The notes beneath the pieces are model-generated. The model ran no database searches. It was not told the origin of the DNA and was given only the letters and a program-made list of their open reading frames with translations. Of a stretch of 64,000 bases of DNA, positions 1 through 8,223 are shown piece by piece. The position numbers and the translations under genes were made by a program. The stretch's first letter is position 1. Every line of letters begins with the position of its first letter. Source of the stretch: Falsiroseomonas tokyonensis (GTDB taxonomy: Bacteria > Pseudomonadota > Alphaproteobacteria > Acetobacterales > Acetobacteraceae); the NCBI RefSeq assembly GCF_019024325.1, contig NZ_JAFNJS010000007.1:62001-126000 (forward strand), given 5' to 3'.

Positions 1-372
1 GCGCCGCTGCCCTACCAGCCCTGGCCCTCGCCCGATGCGCCGGCGCCGACGGGGCGCACCCATTCCGTGCTGATCGGCTGGGACGGCACGGATGCCGGCG
101 CGCTCGACCGCCGCATGGCCGCACGTCCGGCGCATTTCGCGCGCGTGAAGCCGATGGCCGCGGATGGCACGCTGCTGTTCGGCGGCGCCATCTTCGACGC
201 GCCAGGCGGCCGGATGATCGGCTCCATCGCCGCCACGCGGCACACCAGCCACCAGGCGGCGCGGGATTGGGTCGCCGCGGACCCCTACAGCACCGGCGAT
301 GTCTGGCGCGAGGTCACGGTGCATGCCACCGCCTTCCGCCCCCTGCCCTACGCCCCCCTGCCCCATGGCTGA
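1..372 (+). CDS. YciI-like protein, 5' end cut by the window
   Basis: The frame is open from base 1 to the stop at 372, so the gene either enters from outside the window or starts at the GTG at 67. The last 100 residues look like a YciI/dimeric alpha-beta barrel domain (HSVLIGWDG start, FGGAIFDAPGGRMIGS core, DPYSTGDVWREV near the end). The family is small and its enzymatic role is mostly unknown. The first residues (APLPYQPWP) resemble this domain's own tail (FRPLPYAPLP), so a second YciI copy may lie just upstream in the same polypeptide. The stop overlaps the next gene's ATG region, suggesting co-transcription. Confidence 0.6.
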   Translation, partial: APLPYQPWPSPDAPAPTGRTHSVLIGWDGTDAGALDRRMAARPAHFARVKPMAADGTLLFGGAIFDAPGGRMIGSIAATRHTSHQAARDWVAADPYSTGDVWREVTVHATAFRPLPYAPLPHG

Positions 373-736
373 GGAATTCCCGCCCGAGGCGCTGGCCGTC
401 TTCGAGGAGATCAAGGCGGCGCGCGGCATTCCGGATGTGAACAACTTCTGGAAGGCGCTCGCGGTCGATCCCGCGCTGCTGCGGCGGACCTGGGAGAGCC
501 TCTCGGCCGTCATGGCGCCCGGCGCGCTGGACCCGCTCGTGAAGGAGATGCTCTACCTCGTCGCCTCCATGACCAGCGGCTGCGCCTATTGCACCGCCAG
601 CCACACCGCCGCGGCCCGCGCCAAGGGCATGACGCCGGCCCAGTATGGGGAGCTGCTGGCGGTGGTCGGCATGGCCGCCGAGACCAACCGCCTGGCCGAG
701 GCGCTGCGGGTGCCGATCGACCCCCAGTTCCAGTAG
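365..736 (+). CDS. Carboxymuconolactone decarboxylase / AhpD-family protein
   Basis: A 123-residue protein of the CMD/AhpD fold. The diagnostic feature is the CxxCxxxH motif (SGCAYCTASH) around residues 75-85, typical of the redox-active members that act as alkylhydroperoxidase-like enzymes rather than true decarboxylases. The family works as a helical multimer in the cytoplasm. The ATG at 365 was chosen because homologues begin close to the EEFPPEALAVFEEIK region; upstream in-frame residues are proline-rich and lie inside the preceding gene. It overlaps the end of the YciI-like gene by 8 bases, so the two are probably translated together. Substrate cannot be told from sequence. Confidence 0.85.
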   Translation: MAEEFPPEALAVFEEIKAARGIPDVNNFWKALAVDPALLRRTWESLSAVMAPGALDPLVKEMLYLVASMTSGCAYCTASHTAAARAKGMTPAQYGELLAVVGMAAETNRLAEALRVPIDPQFQ

Positions 737-762
737 CGACCCGGCCGCCGTAGAAGCGGTCC

Positions 763-1611
763 ATGTCCTCCGCCACCCTTGCCGGCTGCGGCGCGCTCGC
801 GCTCTGGGCCTTCCTTGCCCTGCTGTCGCGACTTTCCGCCGGGCTGCCGCCGCTGCAGCTCACCGCCATGGGCTTTGCCGTGGGCGGGCTGGTGGGGCTG
901 GCGGTGGTGGCGGCCAAAGGGCGGCTCGGGCTGCTGCGGCAGCCGGGGATTGCCTGGCTTCATGGCGTGGGCGGGCTCTTCGGCTACCACGCGCTGTATT
1001 TCCTCGCGCTGGCGCTGGCGCCGGCGGTGGAAGCGAACCTCATCAACTATCTCTGGCCGCTGCTGATCGTGCTGCTCTCCGCGCCGCTGCGCGGGCTGCG
1101 GCTGGGGCCGGCGCGGCTGGCGGGGGTCGGCCTTGGCTTCGCCGGCTGCGCCCTGCTGGTCGGCAGCGGCGCGGCCTTCCCGCCGGAGGCCATCCCGGGC
1201 TTTCTCGCCGCGCTGGGCTGCGCCGTGTTCTGGGCGGTCTATTCCGTCACCTCCGGCACGCCACGCCTCGCCGCGGTGCCGACCGAGGCGGTAGCCGGCT
1301 TCTGCCTGGGCACCGCGGCGCTGGCGGCGGTGGCGCACCTGGCCTTCGAGACGACGGTGGCGCCGGATGCCGGGCAATTTCTGGCGGTGGCGCTGCTCGG
1401 CCTGGGCCCGGTGGGGGCCGCCTTCTTCCTGTGGGATATCGGCATGAAGCGCGGCGATCCGCGGCTGCTGGGGACGCTGGCCTATGCGGTGCCGGTGGCC
1501 TCCACCCTGCTGCTGATCCTGGCTGGGCAGGGGGAGTTCAGCGCCCGGGTGGTGGTGGCGACGCTGATGGTGGCGGGAGGTGGCTTCGTGGCCGCTCGCG
1601 CAAGAGGCTAG
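763..1611 (+). CDS. EamA/DMT-superfamily exporter, YddG-like
   Basis: A 282-residue integral membrane protein with about ten hydrophobic segments arranged as two EamA halves. The NYLWPLLIVLLSA stretch near residue 90 and the FLWDIGMKRGD segment near residue 222 match the YddG branch, which exports aromatic amino acids in enterobacteria. Function here is inferred from that similarity only. It follows the AhpD-like gene by 26 bases on the same strand and may belong to that small operon. Its TAG stop shares a CTAG tetranucleotide with the convergent methyltransferase stop. Confidence 0.8.
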   Translation: MSSATLAGCGALALWAFLALLSRLSAGLPPLQLTAMGFAVGGLVGLAVVAAKGRLGLLRQPGIAWLHGVGGLFGYHALYFLALALAPAVEANLINYLWPLLIVLLSAPLRGLRLGPARLAGVGLGFAGCALLVGSGAAFPPEAIPGFLAALGCAVFWAVYSVTSGTPRLAAVPTEAVAGFCLGTAALAAVAHLAFETTVAPDAGQFLAVALLGLGPVGAAFFLWDIGMKRGDPRLLGTLAYAVPVASTLLLILAGQGEFSARVVVATLMVAGGGFVAARARG

Positions 1612-2213
1612 GTCTTGCGCATCAGGGCGCGGACGACCTCCGCCTGGCCCTGGTGCCGCGGCCCCTCATCCAGCGCGACGGTGCCTTCCAGCAGTTCCAG
1701 CACCTCCAACCCGGCAAAATGCTGCTCGACGAGGGCCCGGGTCCACAGCAGTTCCGGCATTTTCGGCCCACCGCTGCGCCGCCCCTGCTGGGCCGGCGAA
1801 AAACATTCGAGGATCAGAAGCCCGCCCGGCGCCAGGCAGCGCAGCACGCCCGCCGTCGCCGCGGCGCGGTCCTCGGGCGGCAGATGCACGAAAATCCAGG
1901 CGACGAGGTCGAAGGCGGCCTCGGGATAGTCCCATTCCGCCGCATCCGCCGTCACCGTGCGCAGCGCCACGCCGCGCGCAGCCGCCAGCGCGGCCGCCTT
2001 CGCCCCGGCGACCGGCGACCAGTCCAGGGAGACGGACGAAAGCCCCTGCTCGGCGAGCCAGACGCCGTTGCGCCCCTCGCCATCGCCCAGCGCCAGCGCC
2101 CGCATACCCGGCCGCAGCCAGGCGCGCTGGCATTGCAGGTAGCGGTTCGGCGCCTCCCCGAACTGGAAGCCGCCGCCCTGGTAGCGTTCGTCCCAGGCGA
2201 GGGAGGTGCTCAC
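1608..2213 (-). CDS. Class I SAM-dependent methyltransferase
   Basis: A 201-residue Rossmann-type methyltransferase. It opens with WDERYQGGGFQFGEAPN, has a glycine-rich SAM loop variant (ALALGDGEGRNGVWLA) and the post-motif LAPGGLLILE. The arrangement is that of the small thiopurine/tellurite-resistance-like family (Methyltransf_11/25 type); substrate unknown. The GTG start at 2213 is chosen because it overlaps the upstream cupin stop as GTGA, the pattern used throughout this operon. Last gene of a GST-cupin-methyltransferase operon, which hints at detoxification or modification of an electrophilic small molecule. Confidence 0.8.
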   Translation of the reverse strand: MSTSLAWDERYQGGGFQFGEAPNRYLQCQRAWLRPGMRALALGDGEGRNGVWLAEQGLSSVSLDWSPVAGAKAAALAAARGVALRTVTADAAEWDYPEAAFDLVAWIFVHLPPEDRAAATAGVLRCLAPGGLLILECFSPAQQGRRSGGPKMPELLWTRALVEQHFAGLEVLELLEGTVALDEGPRHQGQAEVVRALMRKT

Positions 2214-2647
2214 TTGCCTGGCTCCCAGCCCGGCGGCGCCAGCTCGAAGCCCGCGAAGTCGAAAGCGGGCGAGACGGTGCAGGAGACCAGCGACCAGCGA
2301 TCCGCCACCGGCCAGGCCGCCTGCCACCAGCCCTTCGGCACCACCCCCATCAGCGCGGCCCGCGGGCCGAGCAGCACCTGCTGGTCCACCCGCGACCCGT
2401 CCTGCGACAGCGCCAGCACCAGCGGCCCGCCGCCCTGCCAGAACCAGCATTCGGCGGCGTCCACCCGGTGCCAATGGCTGCGCTGCCCGGCCTCCAGCAG
2501 GAAATGGATGGCGGTGCCGGCGCCGCGGCCGCCCTCGGCGGGCTGGTCGCGCCAGACCTCGCGGTAATGGCCGCCCTCCGGATGCGGGGCGAGGCCGAGG
2601 CCCGCCACCACATCGGCCGCCGTCAAAGCGGGGTCGGTCAGGTCCAT
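2210..2647 (-). CDS. Cupin_5 (DUF985) family protein
   Basis: A 145-residue single-domain cupin. The PHPEGGHYREVWRD start, the GTAIHFLL strand and the SHWHRVDAAECWFWQGG segment (two histidines of the cupin metal/sugar site) are characteristic of DUF985, the family of yeast YML079w. These bind small polar ligands; no catalytic function is established. It starts with ATG at 2647, overlapping the glutathione S-transferase stop as ATGA, and ends overlapping the methyltransferase GTG, so translation of the three genes is probably coupled. Confidence 0.85.
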   Translation of the reverse strand: MDLTDPALTAADVVAGLGLAPHPEGGHYREVWRDQPAEGGRGAGTAIHFLLEAGQRSHWHRVDAAECWFWQGGGPLVLALSQDGSRVDQQVLLGPRAALMGVVPKGWWQAAWPVADRWSLVSCTVSPAFDFAGFELAPPGWEPGK

Positions 2648-3246
2648 CAGCCGGGCGGCGCCGTGCGCTGCAGGGCCGGCAGGCGGGAGACGCGCTCGAA
2701 CCAGTCGGCCAGGCGCGGATGGCCCGCACGCCAGGGCTCGTCGGCGAAGCGGAAGTCGAGGTAGCCCAGGGCGCAGGCCACCGCGACCTCCCCGATATCG
2801 GTCAGGTCCTCGGGCGGGTCCTGCTCCAGCGCCGCCAGGCCGCGCTGCACCGCCGCCTTCTGCCGCGCGAGATAGGCCAGGCGGGTCTCGTCCATCGGCT
2901 TGCCGAAGCGCATGCGCCGCGCCACCGCCGCATCCATGATGCCATCCGCCAGGGCATGCCGCAGCTGGGCCGCCAGGCGCGCCATGCTGCCGGTGGGCGG
3001 GAACAGCGGCGGGGCCTCCCCCACCGTATCCAGGTATTCGCAGATCACCCGGCTGTCGAAGACAGCGCGGCCGTCATCGGTGACCAGGGTGGGCACCTTG
3101 GAGAGCGGGTTGTCCTGCAGCAGCGCCTGGGGCGAGGCATGCGGATCGGTCACGACGATCTCGATGCGCCCCTCGATGCCGCGCAGGATGGCGCTGGCCA
3201 TGACCTTGCGGGCGAAGGGGCTGGCATGGGCGTGGTGCAGTTTCAT
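2647..3246 (-). CDS. Glutathione S-transferase
   Basis: A 199-residue cytosolic GST. The N-terminal thioredoxin-like domain begins MKLHHAHASPFARKV, with a serine near residue 9 in the glutathione-activating position, and has the cis-proline region LSKVPTLV near residue 50 and the DSRVICEYLD motif near residue 64. An all-helical C-terminal domain follows. The ATG at 3246 fits the family start; an in-frame extension upstream lacks similarity. First gene of the GST-cupin-methyltransferase operon. The bacterial subclass and substrate are not determinable by eye. Confidence 0.88.
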   Translation of the reverse strand: MKLHHAHASPFARKVMASAILRGIEGRIEIVVTDPHASPQALLQDNPLSKVPTLVTDDGRAVFDSRVICEYLDTVGEAPPLFPPTGSMARLAAQLRHALADGIMDAAVARRMRFGKPMDETRLAYLARQKAAVQRGLAALEQDPPEDLTDIGEVAVACALGYLDFRFADEPWRAGHPRLADWFERVSRLPALQRTAPPG

Positions 3247-3339
3247 GGGCGTTCCTGTCGCGCTGGCCGGCCCGATCCCGGCGCTGCGGCGCAGCATGCC
3301 AAGGATCGGGGGCCAGCGGAATGATGGCTTCGCGAAGGC

Positions 3340-4077
3340 TCAACCGCGAAAATGGTTCTTCGCCTCCCGCCGCGCGGTGAATTCCGCCAGGTCGCGGGCG
3401 CGGAAATAGGGGTTGGCCACCAGTTCCTGCGCCAGGGTGGTGGGCACGGTGGGCCGGCCCGCGGCGCGCAGCGCGCCGGCGGCCTCGGCCTCGGCCCGCA
3501 GCGCCTTGTTGCCGGGCTCGATGGTCAGGGCGAAGCGCGCATTCGCCTCGGTGTATTCATGGCCGCAGCAGAAGCGCGTCTCCGGCGGCAGCTTGGCCAG
3601 GCGCTGGAAGGAATTGTACAGCGCCGCCATGCCGCCCTCTTCCAGCGGCCTGCCGCAGCCCAGCGCGAAGACCACGTCGCCGCAGAGCAGAAAATGGTCG
3701 GCGGCGAAGTGGAAGGCGATATGGCCCGTGGTGTGGCCCGGCAGGTGCATGACCTTGGCCTCGGCCGCGCCGAACTTCACCGTGTCGCCCTCATCCACCG
3801 CCTGATCGAGCTGGGGCAGCCGGTGCGCGTCGGGCTTGCCGCCGATGATGCGGGCTTCGGGGAAGCGGGCCTTCAGCTCCGCCACCCCGTTGATGTGGTC
3901 GCCATGGTGATGCGTCAGCAGGATGGCATCCAGCCGGCCGCCGGCTTCCTCCACCGCCGCGATGGCGGGGCCGGCCTCGCCCGGGTCGCAGATGCCGACG
4001 GCGCCCGTCGGCCCGTCCCGCAGCAGCCACAGGTAGTTGTCCTCGAGGCAGGGGACCGCCTGAACCTTCACCGACAT
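3340..4077 (-). CDS. gloB: Hydroxyacylglutathione hydrolase (glyoxalase II)
   Basis: A 245-residue metallo-beta-lactamase-fold enzyme that hydrolyses S-lactoylglutathione to lactate and glutathione, completing methylglyoxal detoxification. The metal site is intact: THHHGDH near residue 56, the PGHTTGH histidine, the CGDVVF aspartate and the CGHEYT histidine. The glutathione-binding C-terminal region (LANPYFRA-like, here VANPYFRARD) is present and length is normal for GloB. Start ATG 4077 matches the family start MSVKVQAVPCLEDNY. Divergent from the methyltransferase at 4152 with only 74 bases between. Confidence 0.93.
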   Translation of the reverse strand: MSVKVQAVPCLEDNYLWLLRDGPTGAVGICDPGEAGPAIAAVEEAGGRLDAILLTHHHGDHINGVAELKARFPEARIIGGKPDAHRLPQLDQAVDEGDTVKFGAAEAKVMHLPGHTTGHIAFHFAADHFLLCGDVVFALGCGRPLEEGGMAALYNSFQRLAKLPPETRFCCGHEYTEANARFALTIEPGNKALRAEAEAAGALRAAGRPTVPTTLAQELVANPYFRARDLAEFTARREAKNHFRG

Positions 4078-4151
4078 CGCGCGCACCTTCCCGAACTGAC
4101 TTCCCAGCTGGGCCCGGTCCAAACCGGGGCCTTCTCCCCTATATCCCCGGC

Positions 4152-4871
4152 ATGACGACCGAGGTCCATGGTTTGCTGGGGTTCTACCGATCCCCCGCCG
4201 GCGCGGTGGCGGCCCGCCTGGTGCGGGACCGGCTGGCGGCGCTCTGGCCGGCGCTGCCCGACCAGGCGGTGCTCGGCATCGGCCATGCCGCGCCCTATCT
4301 CGGCCTGTGGCAGCGGGAGGCCGCGCGCTGCATCGCCCTGACCCCGGCCCAAGGGATCAACCAGGGCACGCCCGAAGCCTGGCCCGAGGGGGCGCGCAGC
4401 AGCAGCCTGGTGGCGGAGGAGGAGGCGCTGCCCTTCGCGGATTCCAGCTTCGACCGCGTCCTGCTGGTGCATGGGCTGGAAGCGGCGGAGAATGCACGGC
4501 GCATGCTGCGCGAGGTCTGGCGCGTGCTGCGCGACGATGGGCGGCTGATCGTGGTGGTGCCGAACCGGGTGGGACTCTGGGCGCAGCTGGAACGCACGCC
4601 CTTCGGCCATGGCCAGCCCTATTCCAGCGGCCAGCTGTCCCGCCTGCTGGCGCGGCACCTGTTCCGCGCATCGCGGCGGGATGCGGCGCTGTTCCTGCCG
4701 CCGGTCGGGCTGCGCCTGCTCTCGCCCGTCGCCGGCCCCTGCGAGCGCTTCGGCCGCAGCCTCTGCCCGCGGCTCGCCGGCGTTGCGATCCTGGAGGCGG
4801 AGAAGGACCTGCTTTCCGCCGTGCCGGCGGGCGGCGGCCGGCTGCGGCGGCGGGTGGTGCTGCCAGCCTGA
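4152..4871 (+). CDS. SAM-dependent methyltransferase (Methyltransf_11 type)
   Basis: A 239-residue protein with a weak SAM-binding loop (VLGIGHAAPYLGL), the acidic pre-motif EEALPFADSSFDRVLLVH and the VLRDDGRLIVVVPNR strand of class I methyltransferases. The C-terminal third is basic and arginine-rich. A methyltransferase of this type beside gloB is a recurring arrangement in Rhodospirillales as I recall it; its substrate is unknown. ATG at 4152 is the only well-placed start. Confidence 0.75.
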   Translation: MTTEVHGLLGFYRSPAGAVAARLVRDRLAALWPALPDQAVLGIGHAAPYLGLWQREAARCIALTPAQGINQGTPEAWPEGARSSSLVAEEEALPFADSSFDRVLLVHGLEAAENARRMLREVWRVLRDDGRLIVVVPNRVGLWAQLERTPFGHGQPYSSGQLSRLLARHLFRASRRDAALFLPPVGLRLLSPVAGPCERFGRSLCPRLAGVAILEAEKDLLSAVPAGGGRLRRRVVLPA

Positions 4872-4978
4872 ACCGCGCCGGCAGGACCTGCCGCCCCGGC
4901 TCCAGCAACGGCTTGTTCACCCTGCGCTGTCATCTTCCCCCTCTGCCAAGAGGTCCGCCGCGCGCGGACGCCACCGGG

Positions 4979-5602
4979 ATGATGGACATGTCAGTGACGA
5001 CGGACCCGATGACCGATTCCCTGCGCGAGGCCGTGCGGGCCGAACTGCACCCGGTGATGGCCGAGCTGCGCGGCTTCGTCGACCGCCGCATCGCCGAGCT
5101 CAGCGCGGAACTGCATGCCAGCGTCGAGATCGCCGATATGGGTGAGGAGCATATGAAGGCCGAGCTGGCGCGCATCCACGACCAGATCGGCCAGCTGGTC
5201 GCCATGCCGGCGGCCGCCACACGCAACAGCGGGCTGGAGCTGGAGGCGGTGGTGCAGGCGACGGAAGCGGCCGCCAATACCATCATGGAAGCCGCGGAGG
5301 CGATCCAGAGCTGGGTCGATGGCGGCGGCAAGGACCAGGACGAGGTGGCGGCCATCGCCGCGAAGGTGAATTCGATCTTCGAGGCCTGCAGCTTCCAGGA
5401 CGTCACCGGCCAGCGCATCCGCCGCGCCATCCAGCACCTCCAGCAGGTGGAGAACATGCTGGAGACGATGATCCCGGAAGGCGGGCTGCCGGAAGTGCCG
5501 CGCAAGCAGGTGGAGGTGAAGACCGCCATCCGCACCGTGGAAACGCCGGCCGGCGGCGATATCGACCAGGCCGCGATCGACGCGCTGCTCGACGATTTCT
5601 GA
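4979..5602 (+). CDS. cheZ: CheZ-family protein phosphatase of chemotaxis response regulators
   Basis: A protein of about 207 residues, predicted to be a long helical hairpin. The CheZ active-site segment CSFQDVTGQRI near residue 140 contains the conserved glutamine that activates water to dephosphorylate CheY-P. The C-terminal tail IDALLDDF matches the short amphipathic peptide by which CheZ docks on CheY. Three in-frame ATGs (4979, 4982, 4988) are possible; the first is used, with no decisive ribosome-binding site. No other che gene is adjacent; the window's only chemoreceptor is 20 kb away. Known for the family: cytoplasmic, sets the decay rate of the motor signal. Confidence 0.85.
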   Translation: MMDMSVTTDPMTDSLREAVRAELHPVMAELRGFVDRRIAELSAELHASVEIADMGEEHMKAELARIHDQIGQLVAMPAAATRNSGLELEAVVQATEAAANTIMEAAEAIQSWVDGGGKDQDEVAAIAAKVNSIFEACSFQDVTGQRIRRAIQHLQQVENMLETMIPEGGLPEVPRKQVEVKTAIRTVETPAGGDIDQAAIDALLDDF

Positions 5603-5608
5603 GCCGGG

Positions 5609-8095
5609 CTACAGCAGGAAGTCGTCCGCGGTCAGCACGGTCGGCGCGTCGAAGCTCAGGCTGAGGCCGCTGCCGCCCGAGGTGGTGACCACGACATAGG
5701 GGTATTCATAGCCGGGCGGGCTGCTGCTGATGTCGAGATCCTCGAAACCGGCATGGCCGAAGGCCGTCAGGTCGATCAGGTCCTCGCCCTGCCGGAAGTC
5801 CTGGATGCTGTCCTGGCCGTGGCCGGGGGCGAAGACGAAGACATCCGCGCCACCCGCCCCGGCATAGATCTGCTCGCCCGCCCCATCGATGAAGCGGTCG
5901 TCCCGGTTGGTGCTGACGAAGCTCTCGAAGCGCAGCAGGCTGGCCCCGGCCTGGCCGTCCAGCGCCAGGGTGCCGGCCTGCAGGTCGATGACGGCGGCGA
6001 AATCCTGCACATCGATCAGGTCCAGCGTGTCGCGCCCGCCCTCACCATCGAAGCGGTTGCCGGCGAAATCCAGCGAGATCGCGCCACCCTCCAGGAACAG
6101 CGCGATCTGCAGCAGGTCGTCGCCGCCGCCCAGCGCGACCTGATTGTCCTGCAGCACGATGCGGGCACTGCCCTGCCCGCCTTCCTCGCCATTCGCGCCG
6201 GCGATGCCGAGCCGATGGGTGACCTGGATGCCGCCCTCCTCGAAGGTGCCGACATCGGCCTCCAACCCGCCGAAGCCGCCGAGGCCGCCGAAGCCGCCCC
6301 AGCCGGCATGGGCCAGCGCCTCCAGCCGCACGGTATTCGCGGCCTCGCCGCCGGTGCCGATCCGGTTGCCGACCAGCTCCGCCAGCGCATTGCCGCCCTG
6401 CCCGCCGGCGCCACCCGCGCCGCCGATATCGCGGCCTTCGTCGCGCCAGCCGGTGCTTTCCCCGCCCAGGTGCTCCTCGGCGCCGGTGCTGCCGAAGCCG
6501 GCATCGCCGGCCCGGCCGCCGTCGCCGCCGCGGCCGCCATAGGCCGCGGCCTCCAGCAGCCAGTCGGTGCCGGTGGCCAGCTGGGCCTCCAGCCCGCTGA
6601 TCCGGGCCAGGGCATCGCCGCCCCGGCCGCCCGCGCCGCCGACCCCGCCCTCGCTGCCATCCACCCCGTCCGTAAGGTCGGCGTCGAAATCGCCATCGCC
6701 GCCATTGCCGCCCCGCCCGCCTTCGCCGCCGAGCCCCGCCCGGGCCGTGGCAGACAGGACATGATTGGCACCCGGTCCGTCATTGCCGAGGAAGCCCAGG
6801 ATTTCGGCCAGCGCATCGCCGCCGGCACCGCCATCCCCCCCGGCGCCGCCGCTGCCGCCCTGGTTGGCGGTATCATAGAGGCCGCTGACGACAAGCCCGT
6901 CCTCGTCCAGCGCCGTGACGTTGCGTTCCGCGGCGGAGGCACCGCCGAAGCCGCCATCGCCGCCATCGCCGCCGGTGCCGCCCGTGGCCAGCATGCGCAG
7001 CGCGGACTCGTCGCGCCCGGCCAGCGCGCCCTTCAGCCGCGTGCCCGCCCCGTCGGCGATCGCCGCGGCCGCGCCGCCGTCGCCGCCCGCCTGGCCATCC
7101 GCGCCATTCTCGCCGCGCGGGGTGATCCGCGTATGCAGGGGGGAGGTGAAGAGGTAGAGCTCGGCGCCCGCCTCGCCATCCGCCCCGGCCGCGCCGGCAC
7201 CGCCATCGCCGCCCTGGGCCAGTCCCTGGCGCTGCACGTCATCCGCCTGCAGGCTGCCGGTCAGCACATCGGCGCTGCCGTAGAGCGTGGCCTCCGCCGC
7301 CCCGCCATCCTGGCCGGCCGCGCCATTCAGGCCGAACTCCTCCCGCGTCTGATCGACCACCAAGGGTTCCGAGCGGCCGAAGAGCAGGTTGCCGGCATTC
7401 AGGTCGCTGAGCACGGTATTGCGCAGCGTCAGCCGCACCCCGCCCTCGAGGTCGATCCGCACCACGCTGCCGATCTGCGTCGCGGCATCCAACACCGCGT
7501 CCAGTGTCAGGCCGTCGATGGCGGAGAAGTCGATCAGGTCCTCCACGGCGGTGAAATCGACCAGCACCACCTGACCGGCCTCCGGCCCGATACGGAACAG
7601 GTCGTTGCCGGCGCCGCCGGTCAGCCGGTCATTGCCGCCGCCGCCCTGCAGCGTGTCCGCACCCGCGCCGCCGACGAGGGTGTCCTGACCGAGCCCGCCC
7701 TGCAGCAGGTCGTCGCCGCCGCGCCCGACCAAGCGCAGGTTGGTGGCGATGCCGGCGGCATCGACCGAGAGGTTGGCGCTGGCGATCCTGGCCAGGGTGA
7801 TGGTGGCGCTGGGGCCAAGCGCGGCCTCGGCGGCGTCGCCGAGGGTGAGGCTGGCGCTGCCGCTGGTGCGCAGCACCACCTGTTCGAAACCGCGCAGGCC
7901 GGCGAAGGCCTCATCCGCCACGGCGAGCGGGCCGGCGGCGAGGATGCGGAGCATGTCCACCCCGCCCGCCGCATCCTGCAGCAGGCCCGGGGCCAGCAGG
8001 TTGCCGGTGCCGAGGGTGAGGAAGATGTCGGCGCCGGCGGTGCCATCCTGCAGCAGCGGCCCGCCTGTCAGCGGGTTGATCCGGAACAGCGCCAT
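5609..8095 (-). CDS. Large secreted RTX calcium-binding protein with PGRS-like glycine-rich domain
   Basis: An 828-residue acidic protein with no N-terminal signal peptide. Residues 125-170 carry about five RTX nonapeptides (GGDDLLQGG, AGADTLQGG, GGNDRLTGG types) that bind calcium. Residues about 265-655 hold five imperfect units of 70-90 residues. Each unit pairs a short hydrophobic/beta-like stretch (ALAEILG, ALARISG, ALAELVG) with runs of Gly-Gly-X triplets, resembling mycobacterial PE_PGRS or collagen-like tracts. Residues 655-775 return to RTX-like blocks (GAGGADVFVFAPGHGQDS). The C-terminus ends DDFLL, the acidic-hydrophobic tail common in type I secretion substrates. No secretion ABC/MFP genes are in the window. 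Probably a surface or matrix protein; not an obvious enzyme. Confidence 0.8.
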   Translation of the reverse strand: MALFRINPLTGGPLLQDGTAGADIFLTLGTGNLLAPGLLQDAAGGVDMLRILAAGPLAVADEAFAGLRGFEQVVLRTSGSASLTLGDAAEAALGPSATITLARIASANLSVDAAGIATNLRLVGRGGDDLLQGGLGQDTLVGGAGADTLQGGGGNDRLTGGAGNDLFRIGPEAGQVVLVDFTAVEDLIDFSAIDGLTLDAVLDAATQIGSVVRIDLEGGVRLTLRNTVLSDLNAGNLLFGRSEPLVVDQTREEFGLNGAAGQDGGAAEATLYGSADVLTGSLQADDVQRQGLAQGGDGGAGAAGADGEAGAELYLFTSPLHTRITPRGENGADGQAGGDGGAAAAIADGAGTRLKGALAGRDESALRMLATGGTGGDGGDGGFGGASAAERNVTALDEDGLVVSGLYDTANQGGSGGAGGDGGAGGDALAEILGFLGNDGPGANHVLSATARAGLGGEGGRGGNGGDGDFDADLTDGVDGSEGGVGGAGGRGGDALARISGLEAQLATGTDWLLEAAAYGGRGGDGGRAGDAGFGSTGAEEHLGGESTGWRDEGRDIGGAGGAGGQGGNALAELVGNRIGTGGEAANTVRLEALAHAGWGGFGGLGGFGGLEADVGTFEEGGIQVTHRLGIAGANGEEGGQGSARIVLQDNQVALGGGDDLLQIALFLEGGAISLDFAGNRFDGEGGRDTLDLIDVQDFAAVIDLQAGTLALDGQAGASLLRFESFVSTNRDDRFIDGAGEQIYAGAGGADVFVFAPGHGQDSIQDFRQGEDLIDLTAFGHAGFEDLDISSSPPGYEYPYVVVTTSGGSGLSLSFDAPTVLTADDFLL

Positions 8096-8223
8096 GATGT
8101 TGTCCCCCGCCGCGGCCGTTTCGGTTCCGCAGCCAGGGGAAGCTTAGGTCCGCCCGTTAAGCCCCCGCAACGGGGCGCCGGGCCGCGCGAAACACTGTGT
8201 CACGCGCGGCATCGGCGGTTGGC

